In this document: positions 35,711-44,385 of the stretch, piece by piece
Numbering within the stretch: position 1 is the first letter of the stretch
Layout: every line of letters starts with the position of its first letter
DNA from: Pontixanthobacter gangjinensis
Lineage (GTDB): Bacteria; Pseudomonadota; Alphaproteobacteria; Sphingomonadales; Sphingomonadaceae
NCBI RefSeq assembly: GCF_009827545.1
Contig: NZ_WTYS01000001.1
Coordinates: 1,699,772-1,763,771, forward strand
Reading direction: 5' to 3'
Length of the DNA: 64,000 nucleotides
Translations under genes and position numbers: made by a program
Notes under the pieces: model-generated
Databases searched by the model: none
Told to the model about the DNA's origin: nothing
The model's input: only the letters and a program-made list of their open reading frames with translations

Positions 35711-36778
35711 ATGACAGAACAAAGCAAAATCCCGCTTCCTGGCGACAAAGACTCGAAGGATAGCTCGCTTTTCGAAAGAGCAAGCGGTGCATTTGGCTTC
35801 GACCCATTCAAGGCAAGCCCGATAAAGGGTAAACTGCCCGAGCGGGAACTGAAGCGTGCCAAAGTGCGTCAGGTGGACAAGAAAGCGATCGACGCCGCGG
35901 CTGAAGAGCCAGCCGCTGATACGTCTGCGCGGCGTAGCCTGCCTGCCGTTCCATCGGAATATCAGCCTGAGCAATCTTCTCAGTCCAACCTTCCGTCACC
36001 AGTTCGTCCATCCGAAATAGTAGTCGAGCAGGACTTCGGTGCGGTTGCGCTGGCAGGTAAGAAATTCCCTGTAGATCGCCAACATTTACGCGAACAGGGT
36101 CTGATTGTTCCTGAAGGGACGGTCACAGGTTTGATCGAAGAATTTCGCATTGTGAAACGTCAGTTGATCAAAGCTGCAAAAGAGCGTGGAACCGCAAAAT
36201 CGCGCCGGGTGCTGATCTGTTCACCGCATCCCGGTGAAGGCAAGACTTTCTGCGCGACCAACCTCGCCATCGCGATGGCGGCAGAGCGCGATAGCGAAGT
36301 GCTGCTGATCGACGGAGACTTCGCTAAACCTTCGATCCTGTCGACTTTGGGCCTGCCCAAGGGACCCGGGTTTATGGACTGCCTTGCAGACGATTCGATC
36401 AAGCCAGAGGACATGGTGATTGGCACCGATATCCCCGGACTGTGGGTGCTGCCGTCGGGCAGCCAGACCAATTCAGACAGCGAGTATTTGTCGAGCGTAC
36501 GCACTGGAGAAGTGCTCGACCGGCTGACCATAGGCGCACCAAATCGTATGGTGATTTTCGATACTCCTCCTGCTTTGTCTGCCTCTCCGGCAGCTGAGTT
36601 GGCCAAATATGTCGGGCAAGCCTTGATTGTCGTGCGAGCGGATAAGACCGGACAAAGCGCGCTGGAAGATGCGTGCCAGCTGCTCGCCGCCTGTCCAGAT
36701 ATCAAATTGTTACTCAACGCAGCACAATTCAGCCCGAGCGGAAGAAATTTTGGCTCTTATTATGGATATGGGGAATAA
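35711..36778 (+). CDS. XrtA-associated tyrosine autokinase (CpsD/CapB family)
   Basis: A 355-residue BY-kinase-type ATPase. A 130-residue polar linker precedes the catalytic core. Walker A is PHPGEGKT (residues 172-179), the A' motif is LLIDGDFAKPS, and Walker B is MVIFDTPPAL. The C-terminus ends in a tyrosine cluster (SYYGYGE), the usual autophosphorylation site. It pairs with the chain-length protein just upstream. The ATG at 35711 has GAGGAACAGG before it. Confidence 0.92.
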   Translation: MTEQSKIPLPGDKDSKDSSLFERASGAFGFDPFKASPIKGKLPERELKRAKVRQVDKKAIDAAAEEPAADTSARRSLPAVPSEYQPEQSSQSNLPSPVRPSEIVVEQDFGAVALAGKKFPVDRQHLREQGLIVPEGTVTGLIEEFRIVKRQLIKAAKERGTAKSRRVLICSPHPGEGKTFCATNLAIAMAAERDSEVLLIDGDFAKPSILSTLGLPKGPGFMDCLADDSIKPEDMVIGTDIPGLWVLPSGSQTNSDSEYLSSVRTGEVLDRLTIGAPNRMVIFDTPPALSASPAAELAKYVGQALIVVRADKTGQSALEDACQLLAACPDIKLLLNAAQFSPSGRNFGSYYGYGE

Positions 36779-36784
36779 CCCATC

Positions 36785-38449
36785 ATGAAACGCACACAAA
36801 CCAGCTTCACGGCTTTGGCATTCGCGCTCGCCACTATTGGCATCACAATTCCCGCCTTTGCGCAGGATTCGGACGGCGCTGATGATCAGGGTGAATCCTC
36901 TGGGAGCGGAGGCCGTGCGGTGTCGGTCCAGCCTTATATCGAAGTATCACAAATTGCGATTGCAGAGCTGTCACCTGGCGATGAAGTGACGACATACACC
37001 CAGCTTGCAGCAGGTGTGGAAGCATCAATCACTGGTCGCAACAATGGCGGGTCGGTGTCGCTGAGATATGATAAGAATATCGGTTACGGGGACAACGCGC
37101 TAAATAGTGATACTGTCACAGGTATTGCGCGCGCTTATGCTTCGATTGTGCCGCAAACTTTAACCGTTGATGCAGGCGCCTTGGCGTCTCGCACACGGGT
37201 TGATGGTACAGGCGGTGCGACAGTCAATCCGCTTCTGGGCGACACAGCAGAAAGCCAGATTTATTCTGCCTATGCCGGACCAACTTTGAGCACGAGAGCT
37301 GGCGACGTCGCGGTCAATGCGAATTACCGCATTGGGTACACCCGTGTCGAAACCCCCGATGTGCTGGCCACAGCAGTGGGTGCAGAACCAGTTGATATTT
37401 TCGACGATAGTGTCTCGCAAAGCGCTGCGATCAGCCTTGCCACAAGCCCTGGCGAACCTTTGCCCGTTGGAGTTGGCATTCACGCTGGCTGGAATCAGGA
37501 AGATGTGTCTAATCTCGATCAGCGCGTCCGCGATTTGTACGTCCGCGGCGACGTCCAAGTTCCCGTGACTGATAGTCTCGCGCTGGTCGCCGGCGTGGGA
37601 TACGAAGATGTCGAAGTGTCGAGCCGCGATGCCTTGCGCGATGGTGCAGGTGACCCAGTGATCGGCGCTGACGGGCGGTATGTGACCGACACAAGCCAGC
37701 CGCGCCAATTAGCTTACGACGTATCGGGTTTAATCTGGGATGCAGGCGTGATTTGGCGCCCAAGTTCGCGGACATTATTAGATGCGAGAGTCGGCCGCCG
37801 GTATGATTCGACCAGCTATTATGGAAGCTTCGCCTATGCCCCGAACAAGCGCAGTTCGTTGAACGTATCAGTTTACGATACCATTTCGGGCTTCGGTAAC
37901 CAACTTAACACTGCGCTCGCCAATCTGCCGACAGAGTTTACCGCAACGCGCAATGCGTTGTCTGGCGACCTGAACGGCTGTGTTGCGGGTGAAGAAGGCG
38001 CAGCCTGTCTCGGCGGTGTGCTTGGTTCGGTTCGGTCATCGGTATTTCGTTCGCGCGGTGTTACAGCCAGTTACTCGACGAAGCTGGGACGGCTTTCGAC
38101 CGGTCTTGGCGTAGGCTATGACCGCCGAAAATTCCTGGCAGCCCCGGGTACCGTACTAGGTGCGGCCAACGGCGTGACTGACGAGAGTTACTATGTCGCG
38201 GCCTTCGTTTCTGGGAATGTCGATGCCAATTCGACCTTCACCACAAACGCTTATTACAACTACTTCAGCAGCGGGTTTGACCTTGCCGGCGAGGTTTCTG
38301 CGTTGGGTGCTTCGGCAGCCTATAATCGCAATCTGACATCACGCCTTTCAGCCCGCGCAGCCATCGCGATAGACAGCATCGATAGCGATGTGTCCGACGC
38401 AGACTTCACCGCAGCATCGGCCCTGGTCGGCCTTCGCTACGGCTTCTGA
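36785..38449 (+). CDS. PEP-CTERM system-associated outer-membrane beta-barrel (TIGR03016-like)
   Basis: A 554-residue outer-membrane protein. The signal peptide ends PAFAQ (residues 1-27). The body alternates polar and hydrophobic residues in many short strands and ends in VGLRYGF with a C-terminal phenylalanine, as expected for a porin-like barrel inserted by the Bam machinery. Proteins of this type occur only with exosortase A/EPS loci. An internal cysteine pair (GCVAGEEGAAC) may form a loop disulfide. Confidence 0.85.
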   Translation: MKRTQTSFTALAFALATIGITIPAFAQDSDGADDQGESSGSGGRAVSVQPYIEVSQIAIAELSPGDEVTTYTQLAAGVEASITGRNNGGSVSLRYDKNIGYGDNALNSDTVTGIARAYASIVPQTLTVDAGALASRTRVDGTGGATVNPLLGDTAESQIYSAYAGPTLSTRAGDVAVNANYRIGYTRVETPDVLATAVGAEPVDIFDDSVSQSAAISLATSPGEPLPVGVGIHAGWNQEDVSNLDQRVRDLYVRGDVQVPVTDSLALVAGVGYEDVEVSSRDALRDGAGDPVIGADGRYVTDTSQPRQLAYDVSGLIWDAGVIWRPSSRTLLDARVGRRYDSTSYYGSFAYAPNKRSSLNVSVYDTISGFGNQLNTALANLPTEFTATRNALSGDLNGCVAGEEGAACLGGVLGSVRSSVFRSRGVTASYSTKLGRLSTGLGVGYDRRKFLAAPGTVLGAANGVTDESYYVAAFVSGNVDANSTFTTNAYYNYFSSGFDLAGEVSALGASAAYNRNLTSRLSARAAIAIDSIDSDVSDADFTAASALVGLRYGF

Positions 38450-38466
38450 CCCAAGGGGATAGACAG

Positions 38467-39618
38467 ATGTTTGATGATTTTTATGGACTGACCGGGCGAC
38501 CGTTCCAGCTAACCCCCGATCCGAATTTCTATTTCGAGAGTGCTACCCACCGTAAAGCCCTGTCCTATCTCGGATACGGCATGGCACAGAGTGAAGGCTT
38601 TATCGTTATCACGGGCGAAGTGGGCGCGGGTAAATCGACGCTTGTGGCGCATTTGATGCAAAAGATTGACCGCGAACAAATGACCGTTGGTCAGGTCGTG
38701 ACCAGCAATCTTGACGGCGAAGAACTTGTCCATGTCGTCGCGCAAAGTTTTGGCTTGGAGGTGCAGGGCCATGACAAGGCATCTGCATTGGGCGCGATTG
38801 AGAATTTCTTGCACGAAGAAGCGCGCGAAGGGCGCCGCACTTTGCTGATCGTAGATGAGTCCCAAAACCTGTCTGTTGAGGCGCTGGAAGAACTGCGCAT
38901 GCTGTCCAATTTTCAGCTGGGTTCTCATCCATTGCTGCAATTGTTGTTGCTGGGTCAGCCTGAATTCAAGCAAGTCTTGGCGGAACATTCCGAGCTCGAA
39001 CAGCTTCGCCAGCGTGTCATCGCCGCACATCATCTTCAGTCGATGGAGCCGAGCGAAATCGAACCCTATATCAAGCACCGTCTTGAATGCGTCGGCTGGA
39101 CCGGCAATCCTGATTTTGATCAGCGTGTATTCGCTGGGTTATATGAAGCAACCCGGGGTATCCCACGCCGTGTCAACCAAGTGGTGACCCGTCTGTTGCT
39201 GCTGGGCGCAGTGGAGCAACGCACTCGCATCGACAACGCCATGCTGACCGCTGTGTTAGATGAAATGAAGGGGGATAGCGCGTTTCCCGAGGCAGCACCC
39301 AAGCCAATGGAAAAGCTCGCACCGGCCCCTGCGCCAGGTCCGATCAAGCACGTTGCCGAACCCAGATTGGATCAAGCCAAGCTTGAAGAGATTTTGGCGG
39401 AGCGTGACAACCAGATTGCCGAATTGCAGCAAGCCGTGGTCGAGCTATCCCGCGCGGTTGAAGGCCAGCCGACCGGCAGCAACTTGTCCGAAGATGCATT
39501 GGCGCGGATAGCCAGCTTTGAACGCAAGCTGGAGGAGCAAGAGCGCGGCGTGCGTAATGTGTTGGCGATGCTGATCGAATGGATGGAAAGCGGGCAACAA
39601 TCTCGCGAAGCTGCGTAA
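38467..39618 (+). CDS. XrtA/PEP-CTERM system-associated ATPase (ExeA/GspA-like)
   Basis: A 383-residue AAA-type ATPase. It opens with YGLTGRPFQLTPDPNFYF, has Walker A GEVGAGKST (residues 50-58) and Walker B TLLIVDESQNLS, and ends in a coiled coil (about residues 305-340). It is related to type II secretion ATPase ExeA. Its exact job in EPS export or matrix protein sorting is unknown, though it is a constant member of XrtA loci. Confidence 0.92.
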   Translation: MFDDFYGLTGRPFQLTPDPNFYFESATHRKALSYLGYGMAQSEGFIVITGEVGAGKSTLVAHLMQKIDREQMTVGQVVTSNLDGEELVHVVAQSFGLEVQGHDKASALGAIENFLHEEAREGRRTLLIVDESQNLSVEALEELRMLSNFQLGSHPLLQLLLLGQPEFKQVLAEHSELEQLRQRVIAAHHLQSMEPSEIEPYIKHRLECVGWTGNPDFDQRVFAGLYEATRGIPRRVNQVVTRLLLLGAVEQRTRIDNAMLTAVLDEMKGDSAFPEAAPKPMEKLAPAPAPGPIKHVAEPRLDQAKLEEILAERDNQIAELQQAVVELSRAVEGQPTGSNLSEDALARIASFERKLEEQERGVRNVLAMLIEWMESGQQSREAA

Positions 39619-39628
39619 GGCTGGCGTA

Positions 39629-40531
39629 ATGGAATATTCGCCGATAGAAAAAGATAAGGGCCAGCCCTCCAAGCTCGTCAATGGCCTTTCGGTTGATGTT
39701 GAGGATTGGTTTCAGGTTGGCGCGTTCGAGAATGTCATTGACCGCGATGATTGGGATGGTCTCGCGCTACGTGTCGAGGACAACGTCCTGCGCATCCTCG
39801 ATCTGTTTGCGGCCGCTGACGTAAAGGCCACCTTCTTCACGCTGGGATGGGTCGCTAAACGGCATGGCTCGTTAATGCGCAAGATTGTCGAAGCGGGTCA
39901 TGAACTGGCCAGCCACGGGTACGACCATGCGCGTGTTTTCAATTTTGACCGCAAGGAATTCGGCGAAGACATTCGTATTGCTCGTGAAATATTGGAAGAC
40001 AGTACGGGCGCAAAAATTACTGGATACCGCGCACCAAGCTTCTCGATCGATCAGCGTACACCATGGGCCTATATGGAACTGGCAGAGCAAGGCTATGCCT
40101 ATTCCAGCAGCGTCGCACCCATTGCGCATGACCATTATGGCTGGCGCGAGGCACCTCGCTTTGCGTTCAAGCCGCTTCCATGGTCGGATCTTGTCGAAAT
40201 TCCAGTGACCACAGCCATTCTTGGTGGCCGCCGCGTTGCCGCTGGGGGCGGCGGGTTCTTCCGCGTTTTGCCTTATGCATTTTCTCGCTGGGCGATTCGA
40301 CAGGTCAATCGCGAAGAGCAGCGCCCAGCCGTTTTCTATTTTCATCCATGGGAAATTGATCCGGACCAACCACGCGTGCCCGGTGCGCCGCTGAAATCGC
40401 GTGTGAGGCATTACACCAATTTGAAGAAAATGGCACCGAAGCTAACTGAATTGATCAACGAGTTCGCTTGGGGCCGGATGGATATGCTCGCTCACCGACA
40501 AGCAGAGTTCGCGCAGGAACTGGCAGCATGA
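39629..40531 (+). CDS. XrtA system polysaccharide deacetylase (DUF3473)
   Basis: A 300-residue carbohydrate esterase family 4-like enzyme. NGLSVDVEDWFQVGAFE supplies the catalytic aspartate pair, ELASHGYDHARV the metal histidines and TGYRAPSFSI the arginine loop. The C-terminal FYFHPWEIDPDQPRVP is the DUF3473 part. It probably removes acetyl groups from the growing polysaccharide. No signal peptide is seen, so it would act in the cytoplasm. It overlaps the next gene by ATGA. Confidence 0.92.
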   Translation: MEYSPIEKDKGQPSKLVNGLSVDVEDWFQVGAFENVIDRDDWDGLALRVEDNVLRILDLFAAADVKATFFTLGWVAKRHGSLMRKIVEAGHELASHGYDHARVFNFDRKEFGEDIRIAREILEDSTGAKITGYRAPSFSIDQRTPWAYMELAEQGYAYSSSVAPIAHDHYGWREAPRFAFKPLPWSDLVEIPVTTAILGGRRVAAGGGGFFRVLPYAFSRWAIRQVNREEQRPAVFYFHPWEIDPDQPRVPGAPLKSRVRHYTNLKKMAPKLTELINEFAWGRMDMLAHRQAEFAQELAA

Positions 40532-41592
40532 ACGCTCCCTTCCCCCTAAGCGCCGAAACGGTTTCACAGGTTGATTTGCGTGATCCAAGCGAGATTGCCC
40601 GGATTGAGAGCTTTGTCGCCGAAATGGGCGGCACCGTGTTTCACCGTCCCAAATGGCTGCGCGCCATCGAAAGAGGAACCGGCCAAAAAGCTGCCGGATT
40701 GGTTGCCGAAAAATGCGGTAGTCTCACTGGCTGGTTGCCGCTTAATGAAGTGCATTCGCCCCTATTTGGCAGGGCATTGGTTTCGAGTGGGTTTGCGGTT
40801 GGCGGGGGGCCTTTGGTAAGTAACAGCAAGACGGCCGAACGATTATGCCTCGCCGCCGAAGAATTGGCGATGCGGAAATCTTGCAGCGAAGTAGAATTGC
40901 GCGGCGGAGACGCTCCAGCGCATTGGCGAAGCTGGGAGGACAGCCACTGCGGATTTGTCCGTGATCTGGCGGTCGATGATGAGACTCAGCTAGCCGATAT
41001 CCCCCGGAAGCAACGCGCCGAAATCCGGAAAAGCTTGGCACTCGATTTGGAAGTGAGCGTTGGCAGCGGTGAGAGTGACTGTGCGGCGCATTACGCCGTC
41101 TACTGCGAAAGCGTTCGCAATCTGGGCACGCCAGTGTTTCCGCGCGCTCTATTTGATGCCGTGCTTGATGAATTTGGCGACCACGCCGACATTCTGACAA
41201 TTCGTCATGAAGGTGTTCCAATTGCCAGCGTTTTATCGCTTTATCATGGCGGTGACGTATTGCCTTATTGGGGTGGCGGTATCTTCGCAGCGCGACAGCT
41301 TCGCGCAAATGAACGGATGTATTTCGAACTGATGCTGCACGCTCGCAAAAAGGGATGCGAACGCTTTGACTTTGGCCGTTCCAAGACCGGCAGCGGGCCT
41401 TTCAGTTACAAGAAGAACTGGGGTTTCGAGCCTGAGCCGCTACGCTATTCAAGCTGGACTGCGCCGGGCCAGGCGCCGCGCAATATCAACCCGAATAACG
41501 ATGCCTATTCAGCCAAGATTGATATTTGGAAGCGGCTTCCATTGCCAATTGCCAATTTCGTTGGTCCATTAATTTCCAAGGGGCTGGCATGA
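40528..41592 (+). CDS. FemAB family XrtA/PEP-CTERM system-associated protein
   Basis: A 354-residue GNAT-like protein of the FemAB type. VFHRPKWLRAIERGTGQKAAG near residue 35 and GCERFDFGRSKTGSGPFSYKKNWGFEP near the end fit the family. FemAB proteins add aminoacyl groups to cell-wall or glycan acceptors, so it may decorate the polysaccharide with an amino acid. The ATG at 40528 overlaps the deacetylase stop codon. It overlaps the glycosyltransferase gene by 4 bases. Confidence 0.88.
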   Translation: MNAPFPLSAETVSQVDLRDPSEIARIESFVAEMGGTVFHRPKWLRAIERGTGQKAAGLVAEKCGSLTGWLPLNEVHSPLFGRALVSSGFAVGGGPLVSNSKTAERLCLAAEELAMRKSCSEVELRGGDAPAHWRSWEDSHCGFVRDLAVDDETQLADIPRKQRAEIRKSLALDLEVSVGSGESDCAAHYAVYCESVRNLGTPVFPRALFDAVLDEFGDHADILTIRHEGVPIASVLSLYHGGDVLPYWGGGIFAARQLRANERMYFELMLHARKKGCERFDFGRSKTGSGPFSYKKNWGFEPEPLRYSSWTAPGQAPRNINPNNDAYSAKIDIWKRLPLPIANFVGPLISKGLA

Positions 41593-42824
41593 TGGGAGAT
41601 ATTTTATTCCTCGCGCACCGGATGCCTTTCCCGCCTGATCGCGGTGACAAAATCCGGTCTTACAATTTGCTCAAAGCACTGACTGATTTGGCCCCCGTAC
41701 ACGTAGGTTGTTTCGGAGATACGCCTGGCGATTTTGAACATGAAAGCGAGTTGGCTGCTGTCTGCGCAAGCTACGCATTACTGCCGAGAAAAAAGTCGAT
41801 GGTGCGCGCCGGGGCGGAGGCCGTTTTAAGCGGAAAGCCGGTGAGTTTAACCGCTTTCGAAGATGTGAAGCTTGCTCATTGGGTCGAGCGCACCATCACC
41901 GAAAAGAACATCCAGACCATTTTCGTATTTTCCGGTCAGATGGGGCAATATGTTCCTGCCGATTTTCACGGGCGGGTGATTGTTGATCTGTGCGATGTCG
42001 ATTCAGCCAAGTTCGAAGCCTACGCCAAAGACGGTTCGGCTCCGCGCAGTTGGATTGATGCACGCGAAGGCAAATTGCTTGCGTCAGTCGAAGATCGCTT
42101 GGCCCAGCGCGCTGACCACACTCTGCTTGTCAGCGATGCCGAGGCGGATTTGTTTCGAAGTCGCGTTAAGAACACATTGACTTGCAATATTTCTGTCGTG
42201 CGTAACGGGATCGACACCATCTTTTTTGATCCGCAAAACATCGTCCCGCAGGGCGAGTTCGCCGCGAATAACGGGCCCAATCTCGTATTCACCGGACAGA
42301 TGGATTACGCCCCCAACATAGCGGCTGCCGAACGGGTAATGGATCGGTTGTTGCCAAAAATTCGCGACCGCTTTCCGGGCGCAATTTTCCACTTGGTTGG
42401 CCGCGCTCCGGTCGCACGGCTTACGCGCCGCGATGGCGAGCCTGGCATTCGTGTGTGGGGTGAAGTTCCAGATGTGCGCCCGTTTCTTGCCGCGGCGGAT
42501 TTGGTTGTCGCGCCATTGGAGATCGCCCGCGGAGTGCAAAACAAAGTGCTGGAAGCCATGGCGATGGCGCGCCCTGTGCTGCTGTCTCCAGAGGCTGCTA
42601 CTGGAATTGACGCGACCGACGGCAAGCATTTCGCCATCGGCTGCGACGATGCTGATCTGATTTTAAAGGCGGTTGCGTTACTTGGCGATGGACCAGCATC
42701 GTTGATTATGGCTGCGGCGGCGAGGCGCTACGTGTCAGAACATCAGGGTTGGAGCGCGATGCTTCGGCCTTTGGTCGAGATTTGCGGTTATGACGCAAGC
42801 GAAGCCGACCGCAATGCCGCTTGA
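41589..42824 (+). CDS. TIGR03087-like PEP-CTERM/XrtA glycosyltransferase (GT4)
   Basis: A 411-residue GT-B fold glycosyltransferase. FLAHRMPFPPDRGDKIRSY at the start binds the acceptor side; NLVFTGQMDYAPN and the donor region VAPLEIARGVQNKVLEAMAMARP follow. It is the only clear glycosyltransferase in the locus, which is too few to build a repeat unit. It overlaps xrtA by 35 bases if xrtA starts at 42790. Confidence 0.9.
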   Translation: MMGDILFLAHRMPFPPDRGDKIRSYNLLKALTDLAPVHVGCFGDTPGDFEHESELAAVCASYALLPRKKSMVRAGAEAVLSGKPVSLTAFEDVKLAHWVERTITEKNIQTIFVFSGQMGQYVPADFHGRVIVDLCDVDSAKFEAYAKDGSAPRSWIDAREGKLLASVEDRLAQRADHTLLVSDAEADLFRSRVKNTLTCNISVVRNGIDTIFFDPQNIVPQGEFAANNGPNLVFTGQMDYAPNIAAAERVMDRLLPKIRDRFPGAIFHLVGRAPVARLTRRDGEPGIRVWGEVPDVRPFLAAADLVVAPLEIARGVQNKVLEAMAMARPVLLSPEAATGIDATDGKHFAIGCDDADLILKAVALLGDGPASLIMAAAARRYVSEHQGWSAMLRPLVEICGYDASEADRNAA

Positions 42825-44376
42825 TATTCCGGTCTCTAATGTCCTGGCCGAGCACTTGACTGTTCGCATTCCGCTCCATTGGCGGAATTCATTACTGCGT
42901 CTTGCGTTAGCTGCTGTTGCGATTCTGGCGCTGACCTATCGCGACTGGCTTGCGATGTTTGACCAGTGGTGGAACATTTCCACTTATAACCATATTCTAT
43001 TGGTGCCGCTGATCATAGGCTGGCTGGTTTACGCTCGCCGGGATGGGCTTGCGACGATTAATCCGCAGGCGTGGTGGCCTGGATTGTTGCCCCTCGCCGG
43101 GGCCCTGCTTCTGTGGCTGCTTGGGACGATGGCCGGGGTCAACAGCGCCAGCCAGCTCGGTGCAGTATTGGCCCTACAATCAGCTATTATTGCGGTTCTG
43201 GGCGCGCGTGTTGCAGTCGCGAGCCTGTTCCCGCTCGCGTATATGATCTTCCTTGTGCCGTTTGGTGAGGAATTGGTTCCTTCGCTACAAATGATCACTG
43301 CCAAACTTGTGATCTGGTTGACCGAATGGAGCGGAATTCCCGCCATAATCGATGGCGTGTTTATCGATACTCCAGCCGGCTTGTTCGAAGTGGCTGAGGC
43401 CTGCTCAGGGGTCAAGTTCCTGGTTGCAATGGTCGCGCTTGGTGTACTCGTCGCCTACACATGCTTCAAACAATGGGGACGCCGCGCTGCTTTTATGGCT
43501 GGGGCAATAGCGCTTCCGATTCTGGCCAACGGCGTGCGGGCTTGGGGCACAATCTATATTGCTCAGTCACAGGGTATCGAGTTTGCTGAAGGTTTCGACC
43601 ATGTGTTTTACGGCTGGGTGTTCTTTGCTCTAGTCGTTGGCGCGCTGTTGGCGGTCTCATGGCGCTGGTTTGACCGCGACCCAGAAGATATTGGAGTAGA
43701 TTTCCCGAATATTGATGAGCGCAAGTGGTTCCAAATTGTTGACCGGTGGACAATCGGAATAAACAAGATGGCGGTCAGCGTCTTCGTGCTGCTGGCAAGC
43801 GTCGCAATCTGGAATGCCATGGCTTCCCGGGTTGAAGCTTCGATACCTACAGAAATTGTTATGCCAATGGTCAGTGGCTGGACGCTGGTCGATTACACAC
43901 CGGTCGTGACTTGGAAGCCGAAAGCCAGCGGTGCAGATCATCGTCTGCTTGGCCGCTACCGAAGCGAAAGCGGGCGAGAAGTCGATGTGTTCTTTGCGCT
44001 TTACGCAGCGCAGGAAGAGGGACGGGAAGCTAGCGCATTTGGCGAAGGAGCGTTTGACCCCAGCTCTGATTGGCGTTGGCTCGAACCCGCCAGCACCGTT
44101 CCGTATGCCAAGGCGGATTATCTGCTTGCTTACGGTCAGCACAAGCGTTTGGTTGCCACGACATATAGGGTTGGAGATTTGCTAACTGGGAGCGCGATTA
44201 AGTTGAAGCTCGCCAATATGCGTGACCGCTTGCTACTCAATCCTGCGCCGACAATGATGCTAGTTCTCTCAGCAGAACAGAAAGACGGCGGCGATATGGA
44301 AGCCAGTCTCAATGACTTTAGAAAGTCGATTGGTGATGAAGGCGAATGGATGGACCGCATCGCGGCTCTGCGTTAG
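42790..44376 (+). CDS. xrtA: Exosortase A fused to an EpsI domain
   Basis: A 528-residue polytopic membrane protein. The N-terminal exosortase has about eight helices and the catalytic triad Cys205 (EACSGVKF), Arg250 (ANGVRAWG) and His271 (FDHVFYGW). The C-terminal part from about residue 320 is a periplasmic EpsI-type domain (MVSGWTLVDY, VFFALYAAQEEGRE). It cleaves the PEP-CTERM signal of exported proteins and presumably links them to a cell-surface carrier. The alternative ATG at 42814 removes eight residues and shortens the overlap with the glycosyltransferase gene. Confidence 0.94.
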   Translation: MTQAKPTAMPLDIPVSNVLAEHLTVRIPLHWRNSLLRLALAAVAILALTYRDWLAMFDQWWNISTYNHILLVPLIIGWLVYARRDGLATINPQAWWPGLLPLAGALLLWLLGTMAGVNSASQLGAVLALQSAIIAVLGARVAVASLFPLAYMIFLVPFGEELVPSLQMITAKLVIWLTEWSGIPAIIDGVFIDTPAGLFEVAEACSGVKFLVAMVALGVLVAYTCFKQWGRRAAFMAGAIALPILANGVRAWGTIYIAQSQGIEFAEGFDHVFYGWVFFALVVGALLAVSWRWFDRDPEDIGVDFPNIDERKWFQIVDRWTIGINKMAVSVFVLLASVAIWNAMASRVEASIPTEIVMPMVSGWTLVDYTPVVTWKPKASGADHRLLGRYRSESGREVDVFFALYAAQEEGREASAFGEGAFDPSSDWRWLEPASTVPYAKADYLLAYGQHKRLVATTYRVGDLLTGSAIKLKLANMRDRLLLNPAPTMMLVLSAEQKDGGDMEASLNDFRKSIGDEGEWMDRIAALR

Positions 44377-44385
44377 GGCCGCAAA